A stretch of DNA of 52,909 nucleotides from an uncultured Acidimicrobiaceae bacterium (lineage in GTDB: Bacteria > Actinomycetota > Acidimicrobiia > Acidimicrobiales > Ilumatobacteraceae): NCBI GenBank assembly GCA_937890395.1, contig CALACK010000037.1, positions 1 through 52,909 of the forward strand. Reading direction: 5' to 3'. A program made the position numbers and the translations under genes. Numbering within the stretch: position 1 is the first letter of the stretch; each line of letters begins with the position of its first letter. Below the pieces are notes generated by a model. That model was given only the letters and a program-made list of their open reading frames with translations, had not been told where the DNA came from and searched no databases. Shown here one piece after another: positions 33,935-42,367 of the stretch.

Positions 33935-34755
33935 TCGAAAAGATCTGGGTCAGTTCGGCAAATGTCTTGCCACAGCGGTTGAAATTGCAACCAACCAGCA
34001 GCCGGAAACCCCGTCAGTTTTTGCGTGTAACTTGCATCTTCGTGAGAAATTAATTTTGGTTTACCAACAGCCTCGGCCATTAATTGCGCTTGACAATTTC
34101 GCTCCATCGTGATGAACCAAAATGCTGCTGCATCGACAGTGTCGCTAACAGTGAACAAGCCGTGATTCTGATGAATCGCAGCTTTACCTTTTGGAAATTT
34201 TGCGGCAATTTCTTGCCCTGCTGCTATTTCGAATACCACGGCGCCACCTTGCTCAGTGATCACTGTGTGATCTTCGTAAAACGCACACGAGTCTTGTGTG
34301 ATTGGGTCAAGAAGTCTCCCAAGCGAAGACCAAGACTTTCCGTAAGGCGAATGTGCGTGAGCCGCCGCGATGACATCTGGTCGAGCTTGATGAATCGCTG
34401 CATGAATGCAAAATGCCGCACGATTCACCGGCTGAGAACCATAAACGACATCACCGTCATGATTTACCAGAATCAAATCGCTAACAGACATGTAGCGAAA
34501 ACTTTTTGCAAACGGGTTTACCCAAAAATGATCGGTGAACTCTGGGTCGCGCACGGTGATGTGTCCGGCGACGCCCTCGCCAAACCCAAGACGGCCGAAA
34601 ATGCGCATTGCACCAGCAAGTTTTTCTTTGCGATGTTGACGCTCTTGCTCGAATGTTTCAAATTTAGGTGGCCCAAGTTGTGCCACTGTTTTTGGAGTCA
34701 GTTCAATACCGTCAATTATTTTTTTAGTATCCGATGATTGTTCGACGATTGCCAT
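33931..34755 (-). CDS. Class II aldolase/adducin-family protein
   Basis: 274 residues. Zinc ligands of the fuculose-aldolase fold are seen in HAAIHQARPDVIAAAHAHSPYG (two His of an HxH) and in AIHQNHGLFTV. GHITVRDPEF and NPFAKSFRYMSVSDLILVN are also typical. The enzyme may act on a sugar phosphate or other hydroxy-acid; some members in this length range are decarboxylase-like or non-aldolase. It lies between a ThDP enzyme and an EamA exporter, all on one strand. Confidence 0.85.
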   Translation of the reverse strand: MAIVEQSSDTKKIIDGIELTPKTVAQLGPPKFETFEQERQHRKEKLAGAMRIFGRLGFGEGVAGHITVRDPEFTDHFWVNPFAKSFRYMSVSDLILVNHDGDVVYGSQPVNRAAFCIHAAIHQARPDVIAAAHAHSPYGKSWSSLGRLLDPITQDSCAFYEDHTVITEQGGAVVFEIAAGQEIAAKFPKGKAAIHQNHGLFTVSDTVDAAAFWFITMERNCQAQLMAEAVGKPKLISHEDASYTQKLTGFPAAGWLQFQPLWQDICRTDPDLFD

Positions 34756-34764
34756 AGCTTCAGG

Positions 34765-37140
34765 TTACGACAATGCAAGCAACGCAGCGTTAACGAGTTG
34801 CTCGGGTAGTAAATCAAAAATGCCATATAGTTCGGCAATTGTGCCAGATTGGCCAAATTCGTCTACACCAACTGGCACAGTTCGTGCCCCATAAACCGAG
34901 CCGAGCCATGCAAGCGAATGACTTGCCGCATCTTGCACCGTCAGAATTGGCAGGCGTTGCTCAGACTCGTGCAACAGCATTCCAAGATGACCGACATCTC
35001 GGGTTGTGACTCCATGGCGGGTTGCGTTTTGTTGAGCATTGCGCCAGCCACGGTAAATCCGGTCGGGTGAACAAATGTCAATCACAACCGCGTTGACGCC
35101 TTCTGATTCGAGAAGTTTTGCTGCTGCCAGCGCTTCGGGTACGACGCTTCCGGTTGCGGCGATGATCAAATCAGTTGGTTGTGATTTGTCTGTGGGTTCG
35201 TGTAGTCGATAACCACCCGCTAAAACATCTGCACGCAACGCTTCAGCGCCACGCACCGCCAAAATATTTTCAAATGGTGATTGATCAATCGGTCGCGTTG
35301 AAAGTCTCAGATACATGCTGTCGCCATCTGGTGTGCCGAGTCGCTCGAGCCCGTTGCATAACAACCAATCAAGTGAGCGGGCATAACACGGTTCGGCATA
35401 TGTCATATTCGGAAGTTCTATGCCGAGTGATGTTGTGACAGTGCTTTGGTGCGCACCACCTTCGGGTGCCAGAGTGACACCAGAAGGTGTGCCGACCAAA
35501 ATAAATCGCGCACCGTTATATAGGGCATAAATCAACGCGTCTAATCCACGACAAACAAATGGATCGTAGACGGTGCCGATCGGGAGTAAATGTTCGCCGT
35601 GTAGTTCATGACCAAGACCGAAAGCGTGCAGAGCAAGAAATAAATTCATTTCGCTCAGACCTAGTTCGACGTGACGGCCTTGTGGTCCTTCGTTCCATCG
35701 CAACAATCGGTCATCGCCTAAATAATTTGGTTTCTCGTCTGAACTAAAGACGCCGAACTTATTTATCCATCCGCCTAAGTTTGTACTTACGCTGACGTCT
35801 GGTGAAGTTGTGACCATTCGTTCAGCAACTTCGGGGATTGCACCAAGACCAGTTAATAGTCGACCAAAAACTTCCTGAGTCGACATTGGTTTCTTGCCAA
35901 CTGCAATACTGACTTCGTTTGGAATATTCAGCACTGGTCTGTCAGGTAATTCTTTGTTGTTAATGTCGCCACCTACTGCGCGACAGACTCGATCTTCTTC
36001 GGTGTCACTGACGAACTGATCCCATTCAGTTTCAAGGGTCAAGCCGTTGCGTTTGCGTAAGTCATCGATTTGAGTTTCAGAAAGTAAAGCCGCGTGGTTA
36101 AGTGGGTCGCCAGCAATTGGTAAGCCCCAACCTTTTACGGTGTAAGCAAAAACAACGCTCGGTTTGTCGGTAACCAGATCGCATTCGCGATAAGCGTCAA
36201 GCAGCATTTCGATGTCGTGGCCGCCCAAGTTTTGCACGAGAGGTGCTAGATCATCGTCTGAGATGTCATTAATAAATGCGACAACTTCGGCAGGTGCACC
36301 GACCAAAAACTTTTCACGCAAGGCTGCGCCGTACACACTGAACAAACTTTGGTAACGCTCGTTCGACATATCATCAATGTAATTACGCAATGATTCGCCA
36401 CCTGGTTGAGCAAATGCAGCCTGCAATTTATGTCCGTACTTTGCTTCGATGACATGCCAGCCTGCATCGGCGAAAAAACCAGCAATCTTTTTAATTTTCA
36501 TGCCTGGCACAACTCGGTCAAGACTTTGTCTGTTGGCATCAACGATCCACATCACATTGCCTAGACCTTGCAGTGCAGGATCTGCAATTGCTTCCCAGAT
36601 ATTTCCTTCGTCTAGTTCGGCGTCGCCAACGAGTGCGATGAAACGCGCTGCTGGTCGCGGCGAGAAATGTGCGTCGACATATCGTCGAACCATTGCCGCA
36701 AATAACGGCGCAACAGCACCGAGCCCAACAGAGCCGGTTGAGAAATCAGCAACATCAGGATCTTTAGTTCGACTCGGATAACTCTGCAAGCCGCCGAGAG
36801 TGCGCAGCCGTTTTAGATATGACTTGTCGAGTTCACCAGTGAGATATTTGATCGCATGAAATATTGGTGAAGCGTGCGGTTTAACTGCAACTTTGTCGTC
36901 GCCATTTAAGTGACCGAACCACAGTGAAGTCATGATGCTGACGACTGATGCACTGCTGGCCATATGTCCACCAACTTTTACGTTGAATTCGCCGTCACGT
37001 CCGCCTGGAGCAGGGGGTATCTCGCGTTCGCGGTTGGCATAGTCGACCATGCGTACTGCAAGCCAGAGAACTCGTTGTTGAATTCTTTCGAGCACTTCAA
37101 TGTCGGCAAGGTTTTCACTTCCAACGATGTTTTTGCTCAT
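34765..37140 (-). CDS. AceE-like thiamine diphosphate enzyme (homodimeric E1/transketolase-like)
   Basis: 791 residues with the AceE/transketolase domain order. The ThDP site is GDAELDEGN...VMWIVDANRQSLD, with DAN matching the NCN of AceE. Other blocks: GGHMASSASVVSIMTSLWFGHL, DFSTGSVGLGA, NLGGWINKFGVF, and the C-terminal GSVVPEALAAAKLLESEGVNAVVIDI. It is shorter than AceE (about 890) and no E2 or E3 gene is near, so it may be a stand-alone oxidase, dehydrogenase or ketolase. CATAAT on the minus strand ends 6 bases before the ATG, again suggesting a leaderless message. Confidence 0.82.
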   Translation of the reverse strand: MSKNIVGSENLADIEVLERIQQRVLWLAVRMVDYANREREIPPAPGGRDGEFNVKVGGHMASSASVVSIMTSLWFGHLNGDDKVAVKPHASPIFHAIKYLTGELDKSYLKRLRTLGGLQSYPSRTKDPDVADFSTGSVGLGAVAPLFAAMVRRYVDAHFSPRPAARFIALVGDAELDEGNIWEAIADPALQGLGNVMWIVDANRQSLDRVVPGMKIKKIAGFFADAGWHVIEAKYGHKLQAAFAQPGGESLRNYIDDMSNERYQSLFSVYGAALREKFLVGAPAEVVAFINDISDDDLAPLVQNLGGHDIEMLLDAYRECDLVTDKPSVVFAYTVKGWGLPIAGDPLNHAALLSETQIDDLRKRNGLTLETEWDQFVSDTEEDRVCRAVGGDINNKELPDRPVLNIPNEVSIAVGKKPMSTQEVFGRLLTGLGAIPEVAERMVTTSPDVSVSTNLGGWINKFGVFSSDEKPNYLGDDRLLRWNEGPQGRHVELGLSEMNLFLALHAFGLGHELHGEHLLPIGTVYDPFVCRGLDALIYALYNGARFILVGTPSGVTLAPEGGAHQSTVTTSLGIELPNMTYAEPCYARSLDWLLCNGLERLGTPDGDSMYLRLSTRPIDQSPFENILAVRGAEALRADVLAGGYRLHEPTDKSQPTDLIIAATGSVVPEALAAAKLLESEGVNAVVIDICSPDRIYRGWRNAQQNATRHGVTTRDVGHLGMLLHESEQRLPILTVQDAASHSLAWLGSVYGARTVPVGVDEFGQSGTIAELYGIFDLLPEQLVNAALLALS

Positions 37141-37146
37141 CCATTA

Positions 37147-37161
37147 ATTATGGCTTATCGT
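37147..37161. promoter_or_regulatory. Back-to-back -10 boxes of a divergent promoter pair
   Basis: On the minus strand CATAAT (plus 37147-37152) ends 6 bases before the ATG of the AceE-like gene. On the plus strand TATCGT (37156-37161) ends 8 bases before the GTG at 37170 of the RidA gene. Both fit the spacing of leaderless genes in this window, and the two start sites are only about 30 bp apart. Confidence 0.45.
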
Positions 37162-37169
37162 GAATGGTT

Positions 37170-37583
37170 GTGACTATCTCGCGAGAATTGAAGCCTTCTG
37201 AACTGGCAGCCCCAGCGGCGGCATATGCGCATGGCGTGCATGTGCCAGCGGGTTCTGAACTCATATTCACATCCGGAGTAGTGCCGACAAAGCGTGACGG
37301 CAGCGTGCCAGTGAACATCGGCGAGCAGGCAAGTGTCGTCTGGCAGAATATTTCAGCAATTTTGGCAGAAGGTTCAATGTCAAAATCTGACATTATTTCG
37401 GTGACAACTTATGTCGTAAATTCGGCCAGCCTTGCCGATCAGCTGAAAATTGTGATGGCGGAGCGAGATCTCGCACTGGCTGGGCATCGCGCAGCGAGCA
37501 CACTTGTAACTGTGCCGGCACTTGCCCGACCAGAATGGCTAGTTGAGATCTCGGTGGTCGCAGCAAGGCAGCCGAACTCGTAA
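37170..37583 (+). CDS. RidA/YjgF-family enamine deaminase
   Basis: 137 residues, single RidA domain that hydrolyses reactive 2-aminoacrylate and similar imines released by PLP enzymes. Typical blocks: [51 protein letters not shown], and the end [17 protein letters not shown]-like [13 protein letters not shown]. The catalytic Arg region is [12 protein letters not shown] 37170 is favoured by a -10 box 8 bases upstream; ATG 37164 is two codons earlier. With three PLP enzymes in the window such a quencher makes sense, though they are 27 kb apart. Confidence 0.88.
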   Translation: MTISRELKPSELAAPAAAYAHGVHVPAGSELIFTSGVVPTKRDGSVPVNIGEQASVVWQNISAILAEGSMSKSDIISVTTYVVNSASLADQLKIVMAERDLALAGHRAASTLVTVPALARPEWLVEISVVAARQPNS

Positions 37584-37629
37584 CCTTTACGACAAGTATG
37601 AACACAAAAAACAAAGCGATAAAAACTCG

Positions 37630-39204
37630 GTGAGCAAGAAAACTACCGACTCCGGAATCGAAGTAGAAGCGCTCTATACAAGTGATTCGTTGAAGAGTTT
37701 TGATGACAAGACGCTTGTCGGTCTGCCGGGTGAGGCGCCGTATACGCGGGGCATTTATCCGACGATGCATCGAGATCGCTTATGGACAATGCGTCAGTAT
37801 GCAGGCTTTGGTACAGCGGCCGATACGAACGAGCGATTTAAGTTTCTTTTGAATGCTGGTCAGACAGGTTTGTCGTGTGCATTCGATTTGCCAACTCAGA
37901 TGGGTTACGACAGCGATCATCCGCGTGCGGCTGGCGAAGTCGGCAAAGTTGGTGTGGCGATCGATTCAATCGAAGACATGCGCGTGTTGCTGGCCGATTT
38001 ACCGCTCGACAAAGTGACAACATCAATGACGATTAATTCGACAGCCGCAGTTTTGTTGCTTCTTTATGAACTAGTTGCTGAAGAACGCGGTGTTAAGTCA
38101 ACCGAAATTTCTGGAACAATTCAAAATGATTTGTTGAAAGAATATATTGCTCGTGGCACATATATTTATCCGCCGCGTCCGTCGATGCGAATCATCACGG
38201 ATATTTTTGCCTATTGCGCCAAGCATGTTCCGAAATGGAACACAATTTCAATTTCGGGTTACCACATTCGTGAGGCGGGCTCGACTGCAGTACAGGAGCT
38301 TGCGTTTACTTTGTCAAATGCGATTGCCTATGTGCAGGCCGCTGTTGACTCGGGGCTTGATGTCGACGATTTCGCACCGAGACTTAGTTTCTTTTGGAAC
38401 GGTCATAATAATTTCTTCGAAGAGGTCGCCAAGTTTCGTGCCAGTCGTCGAATGTGGCACACGATCATGACACAGCGATTTGGTGCGAAAAACCCGACTA
38501 GTGCCCTGATGCGATTTCACACCCAAACCGGTGGTTCAACGCTTACGGCGCAACAGCCGCAAAACAATATCGTGCGAGTTGCTGTGCAGAGCATGGCGGC
38601 CGTGTTAGGCGGAACACAAAGTTTGCATACCAACGGTTTTGATGAAGCGTTAAGTTTGCCGACCGAAGATGCGGCACGAATTGCTTTGCGCACGCAACAA
38701 ATAATCGGCTACGAGAGTGGAATCACTGACACGCCTGATCCGCTTGCTGGTTCGTATTACGTCGAGTCATTGACCAACGAAGTTGAGCGTTTGGCGTGGG
38801 AGTACATCGAGCGGATCGAAACAATGGGTGGGGCAGTGCAAGCAATTGAGTCTGGGTTTCAGATGGGCGAAATTGAAGAGTCGGCCTACTCTTATACGAA
38901 ATCAATTGATGACGGTTCGCGTGTGTTGGTTGGTGTAAACAAATTTGAAATAGACAACGATGTGCGACCAACGCCAACCAAAGTTGACCCAGAACTTGAG
39001 CGCAATCAAATTGCGAGAGTGGCAAAATTGCGTGCATCACGAAACCAGGGCGATGTGACTGCTGCGCTCGCAAAATTAAAAGATTCGGCACTTAAAAGCG
39101 ACAATGTTTTGTATCCGATGAAAGATGCATTGCGGGCAAGCGCGACACTTGGCGAAGTTAGCGATGTTTTGCGTGAGGTGTTTGGCGTTTACCAGCCAAG
39201 TTGA
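37630..39204 (+). CDS. Methylmalonyl-CoA mutase, large subunit (no B12-binding domain)
   Basis: 524 residues covering only the acyl-CoA barrel of the mutase; the B12-binding domain must come from a separate small subunit not in this window. Blocks: [93 protein letters not shown] and [15 protein letters not shown]. Tyr in RQYAG corresponds to the methylmalonyl-specific Tyr, where isobutyryl- and hydroxyisobutyryl-CoA mutases have Phe or Ile. One unusual site is TMHRD, where relatives usually have TMY. GTG 37630 is the probable start. Works with the acyl-CoA carboxylase at 42356 in propionate metabolism. Confidence 0.9.
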   Translation: MSKKTTDSGIEVEALYTSDSLKSFDDKTLVGLPGEAPYTRGIYPTMHRDRLWTMRQYAGFGTAADTNERFKFLLNAGQTGLSCAFDLPTQMGYDSDHPRAAGEVGKVGVAIDSIEDMRVLLADLPLDKVTTSMTINSTAAVLLLLYELVAEERGVKSTEISGTIQNDLLKEYIARGTYIYPPRPSMRIITDIFAYCAKHVPKWNTISISGYHIREAGSTAVQELAFTLSNAIAYVQAAVDSGLDVDDFAPRLSFFWNGHNNFFEEVAKFRASRRMWHTIMTQRFGAKNPTSALMRFHTQTGGSTLTAQQPQNNIVRVAVQSMAAVLGGTQSLHTNGFDEALSLPTEDAARIALRTQQIIGYESGITDTPDPLAGSYYVESLTNEVERLAWEYIERIETMGGAVQAIESGFQMGEIEESAYSYTKSIDDGSRVLVGVNKFEIDNDVRPTPTKVDPELERNQIARVAKLRASRNQGDVTAALAKLKDSALKSDNVLYPMKDALRASATLGEVSDVLREVFGVYQPS

Positions 39205-39213
39205 GTCGCGCGT

Positions 39214-39771
39214 TTAATTCGAAATTGTTTTGATTTTTACTGGCGGACGTGCGATCGCTGGTGCTTGACGTTGTGGGTAACCGAGATAGATCATCGCCGT
39301 GATGTGCGTGCCAGGTTTGAAATCGCAGAAGTTCGCAATGTCATCATTGACACCTTTAGGGCAACTCGACCAGAAACTGGCCAAGCCGAGCGATGTCGCG
39401 CCGAGCAAAATATTTTGAATGCCCGCTGAAACTGCGTCGCGATTTTCTTCGGTGCGCAATTGGGTGTCGCCTTGTTCTGTCCCGACTATCAAAATTACTG
39501 GTGCGCGCTGAAATTTGGTGCGTGCTTTGGCGACTTTTTCTGGCTTGTCGCCGTCACGCGCCATTGCATCTGCGGTGCAATTACTTAAGCGTTCGCGGGC
39601 GTCACTAGTTACGGCAGCAAACATCCACGGAAATGTGAGTTTGTGATTTGGCGCCCACATTGCCAACTCGCAAAGTTTTTCAAGCACGCCGTCATCAAGT
39701 GCACGATCTTTGTCAACCATCATGTCGGTGCGCCGCGCCCGAACTAGATCATGTAGTTCTTCAAATTTCAT
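39214..39771 (-). CDS. Nitroreductase-family FMN protein
   Basis: 185 residues. N-terminal VRARRTDMMVDK begins the FMN phosphate region; MWAPNHKLTFPWMFAAVT, SAGIQNILLGATSLGLASFWSSCP and MIYLGYPQRQA are typical of small nitroreductases such as YdjA. Substrate is unknown. Converges on the mutase gene, 9 bp apart, and lies 12 bp behind dapD on the same strand. Confidence 0.88.
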   Translation of the reverse strand: MKFEELHDLVRARRTDMMVDKDRALDDGVLEKLCELAMWAPNHKLTFPWMFAAVTSDARERLSNCTADAMARDGDKPEKVAKARTKFQRAPVILIVGTEQGDTQLRTEENRDAVSAGIQNILLGATSLGLASFWSSCPKGVNDDIANFCDFKPGTHITAMIYLGYPQRQAPAIARPPVKIKTISN

Positions 39772-39783
39772 TCTGGTTGCGCT

Positions 39784-40710
39784 TTAGTTTTTGTGGAGGG
39801 CTGAGTTGAGGCCGCCCCATGAGCCTGTGCGTTGTGATGCTTCGACCGCGCCAGTTTGGCTATTGCGACGGAACAGCAAATTGTTGGCACCAGAAAGTTG
39901 GCGCGCTTTGACGACAGTCGAGTCAGGAAGTTTTACCAGCGTGCCACCGGTGACATAGAGGCCAGCTTCGATAATGCAGTCATCGCCGAGACTGATGCCA
40001 AGCCCGCTGTTTGCGCCGAGCAGACAGCGTTTGCCGACACGAATAACTTCTTTGCCGCCACCAGAAAGTGTGCCCATAATTGAGGCGCCGCCGCCGATGT
40101 CAGAACCGTCGTCAACAATAACGCCAGCAGAGATACGACCTTCAACCATTGAAGTGCCAAGTGTGCCGGCGTTGAAGTTGCAGAAACCTTCGTGCATCAC
40201 TGTCGTACCCGCAGCAAGGTGGGCACCAAGGCGCACACGTGAAGCGTCGGCGATGCGCACTCCAGATGGCACAACATAATCGGTCATCCGCGGAAACTTG
40301 TCAACACCATGAACTGTTATGTGTTCGCCGTTGCGTCGCATGTTGAAAGTGACTTCGTCGATTACATCAACCGGTACGGCACCAAGTGATGTCCATGCAA
40401 CATTTGTTAGCAAACCAAATATTCCATCAAGATTCATTGAATTCGGCAACGCCAAACGATGAGACATTAAATGCAATCTCAAATATGCATCAGATGCGTC
40501 GCGCGGCGCAGTGCTCGTATCAATAGAAATATTGACGGGAACAATGCCAACACCACGACGCGGGTCGGTGTGCCTATCGGGCAACGATGACAAAAATTCT
40601 TCAGGCGTACTTTCGCCCCAGCCAAGTCGTCTGAAGTAGACATCAAGTACGGCGTCGTTTGGTGCCACAGTGGCTATGCCAACACCCCAAGCGAGTTTGG
40701 CAGAGCTCAT
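39784..40710 (-). CDS. dapD: Tetrahydrodipicolinate N-succinyltransferase (actinobacterial type)
   Basis: Lysine/diaminopimelate pathway enzyme. A left-handed beta-helix is indicated by hexapeptides: VRLGAHLAAGTTVMHEGFCNFNAGTLG, GRISAGVIVDDGSDIGGGASIMGTLSGGG and LGANSGLGISLGDDCIIEAGLYV. MVEGRISAG and SGGG are hallmarks of the mycobacterial DapD family. 308 residues is close to the family length. Meso-diaminopimelate for the wall and lysine for the next gene, lysS, come from this pathway. Overlaps lysS by 4 bases. Confidence 0.95.
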   Translation of the reverse strand: MSSAKLAWGVGIATVAPNDAVLDVYFRRLGWGESTPEEFLSSLPDRHTDPRRGVGIVPVNISIDTSTAPRDASDAYLRLHLMSHRLALPNSMNLDGIFGLLTNVAWTSLGAVPVDVIDEVTFNMRRNGEHITVHGVDKFPRMTDYVVPSGVRIADASRVRLGAHLAAGTTVMHEGFCNFNAGTLGTSMVEGRISAGVIVDDGSDIGGGASIMGTLSGGGKEVIRVGKRCLLGANSGLGISLGDDCIIEAGLYVTGGTLVKLPDSTVVKARQLSGANNLLFRRNSQTGAVEASQRTGSWGGLNSALHKN

Positions 40711-42269
40711 GAGTCGAATACTTCAGGTCGCAAAGTCGGAAACAGAATCACATCCTTAATGCTTGAAGCGCCACTGAGAAGCATTACGAGTCGATCAATG
40801 CCGATACCGAGACCACCGGTTGGTGGCAGACCGTATTCGAGTGCGCGTAAATAATCTTCATCGATTGTTCCGGCTTCGAGATTGCCGGCAGCTTTTGATT
40901 TTGCTTCTTCCGCAAATCTCTCACGCTGTTCGATTGGGTCATTTAGTTCACTGAAACCATTAGCAAGTTCATGTGTGCCAACAAATAACTCAAATCTTTC
41001 GGTAAGAAATGGATCTTCGCGGTCAACTCGCGCCAATGGTGAAATTTCGACCGGATGACCAGTCACAAATGTCGGCTTAATCAAAGTTGATTCAGACTTT
41101 TCAGCAAAAATTTCTTCAATGATTCGACCAGAACCCCAACGCGTTTCAGTATGGATGCCGTGTTTCTTTGCAATTGCACGCAACGAATCGACACTTTGTG
41201 ACGGGTGAACTTTTTCTCCAACGGCTTCGCTGGCAAGATCGATCATCCGTACGCGTCGCCACGGTTCGGCAAGATCAAATTCGGTGCCACGGATATTGAC
41301 AAACGTCGTGCCAAGTGCATCGCGAGCTGCATTGCGGATCAACACTTCAGTTAAGTCCATAACGTCGGTGTGATCGGCAAACGCTTGGTATGACTCCATC
41401 ATTGTGAACTCTGGATTATGGCGTGTTGAGACTCCTTCGTTGCGAAATACTCGACCGATTTCAAATACGCGCTCCATGCCACCAACTATCAAGCGCTTTA
41501 AGTGCAGTTCAAGTGCGATGCGCAAGAACAACTGCATGTCAAGTGTGTTGTGATGAGTAATAAATGGTCGAGCGTGTGCGCCACCGGCCTCCATGTGTAG
41601 AACCGGAGTTTCGACTTCAATGTATTCGCGCTCGCTAAGAGTTCTTCTGAAACTTGAAATGGTTGCGTGTCGAACTTCAAACACGCGACGCGCTTCGTCG
41701 TTGACAATTAAGTCGGCATAGCGCTGACGGTAACGAGTATCTATGTCTGTTAGTCCGTGAAATTTGTCGGGCAATGGTCGAAGCGATTTTGAAAGTAAAT
41801 CTACTGACGAAACTTTGACGGACAATTCGCCTTTTCGCGTTGTCATTATTAAACCATGAGCGCCGACCCAGTCGCCAAGATCGAGATTATTGATTACATC
41901 AAACTGTGCATCACCGACGACTGACTTAGAAACAAATAACTGAATGTCTGCACTGCGATCACGGATCGTGACAAAAATTAGCTTTCCTTGATCTCGCTTA
42001 AGCATGATTCGCCCCGCGACCGAAACAGATTCTTCAGTTTCGTTGCCGGGCTCTAGGGGTGCAAACTTTTCACGTAATTCACTGAGCGTGTGGGTGCGAT
42101 CAAAGCGATATGGGTAAGGATTTACACCAGTCGTTTTTAATTCGTCAATCGCCGAAAGTCTGCGTGTGCGCTCTGCTTGAAAGCCGGATCGACTGTTAGT
42201 GATTTGATCGGTGCCTTGGTTGGTGACCTGGTTGGTGCCTTGATGCTCGTTATTGTTTTCGGTTGTCAC
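40707..42269 (-). CDS. lysS: Lysyl-tRNA synthetase (class II)
   Basis: 520 residues. Anticodon-binding OB domain (TLSELREKF, VSVAGRIMLKRDQGKLIFVTIRD) and class II catalytic core: motif 1 in ISSFRRTLSEREYIEVETPVL, motif 2 FRNEGVSTRHNPEFTMMESYQ and motif 3 GLPPTGGLGIGIDRLVMLLSG. About 30 extra residues at the N-terminus are Asn/Thr/Gln-rich and come from a 12-bp tandem repeat. GTG start at 42269; a later start in the repeat region cannot be excluded. Follows in tight linkage with dapD. Confidence 0.96.
   Translation of the reverse strand: MTTENNNEHQGTNQVTNQGTDQITNSRSGFQAERTRRLSAIDELKTTGVNPYPYRFDRTHTLSELREKFAPLEPGNETEESVSVAGRIMLKRDQGKLIFVTIRDRSADIQLFVSKSVVGDAQFDVINNLDLGDWVGAHGLIMTTRKGELSVKVSSVDLLSKSLRPLPDKFHGLTDIDTRYRQRYADLIVNDEARRVFEVRHATISSFRRTLSEREYIEVETPVLHMEAGGAHARPFITHHNTLDMQLFLRIALELHLKRLIVGGMERVFEIGRVFRNEGVSTRHNPEFTMMESYQAFADHTDVMDLTEVLIRNAARDALGTTFVNIRGTEFDLAEPWRRVRMIDLASEAVGEKVHPSQSVDSLRAIAKKHGIHTETRWGSGRIIEEIFAEKSESTLIKPTFVTGHPVEISPLARVDREDPFLTERFELFVGTHELANGFSELNDPIEQRERFAEEAKSKAAGNLEAGTIDEDYLRALEYGLPPTGGLGIGIDRLVMLLSGASSIKDVILFPTLRPEVFDS
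42210..42245 (-). repeat. 12-bp tandem repeat in the lysS 5' end
   Basis: Three adjacent units on the plus strand begin GGTGCCTTGGTT (42210), GGTGACCTGGTT (42222) and GGTGCCTTGATG (42234). In lysS they encode the repeated Thr-Asn-Gln/Gly-Thr-Asp-Gln run ahead of the conserved protein. Confidence 0.8.
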
Positions 42270-42345
42270 GTTGCTCGCTTCATTAAAATTAGATAAACGC
42301 TATTGTAATTCGTTTAGACCGAAGCAACAGGGGCGAATTATCTGT

Positions 42346-42367
42346 TATTCAATAGCTATTCAATAAC
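42346..42367. repeat. 11-bp tandem duplication across the accA3 stop codon
   Basis: TATTCAATAGC (42346-42356) and TATTCAATAAC (42357-42367) differ at one base. On the minus strand the TAG stop of the carboxylase gene (42358-42356) lies at their junction. The 86-bp gap to lysS (42270-42355) has nothing else clear. Confidence 0.75.
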
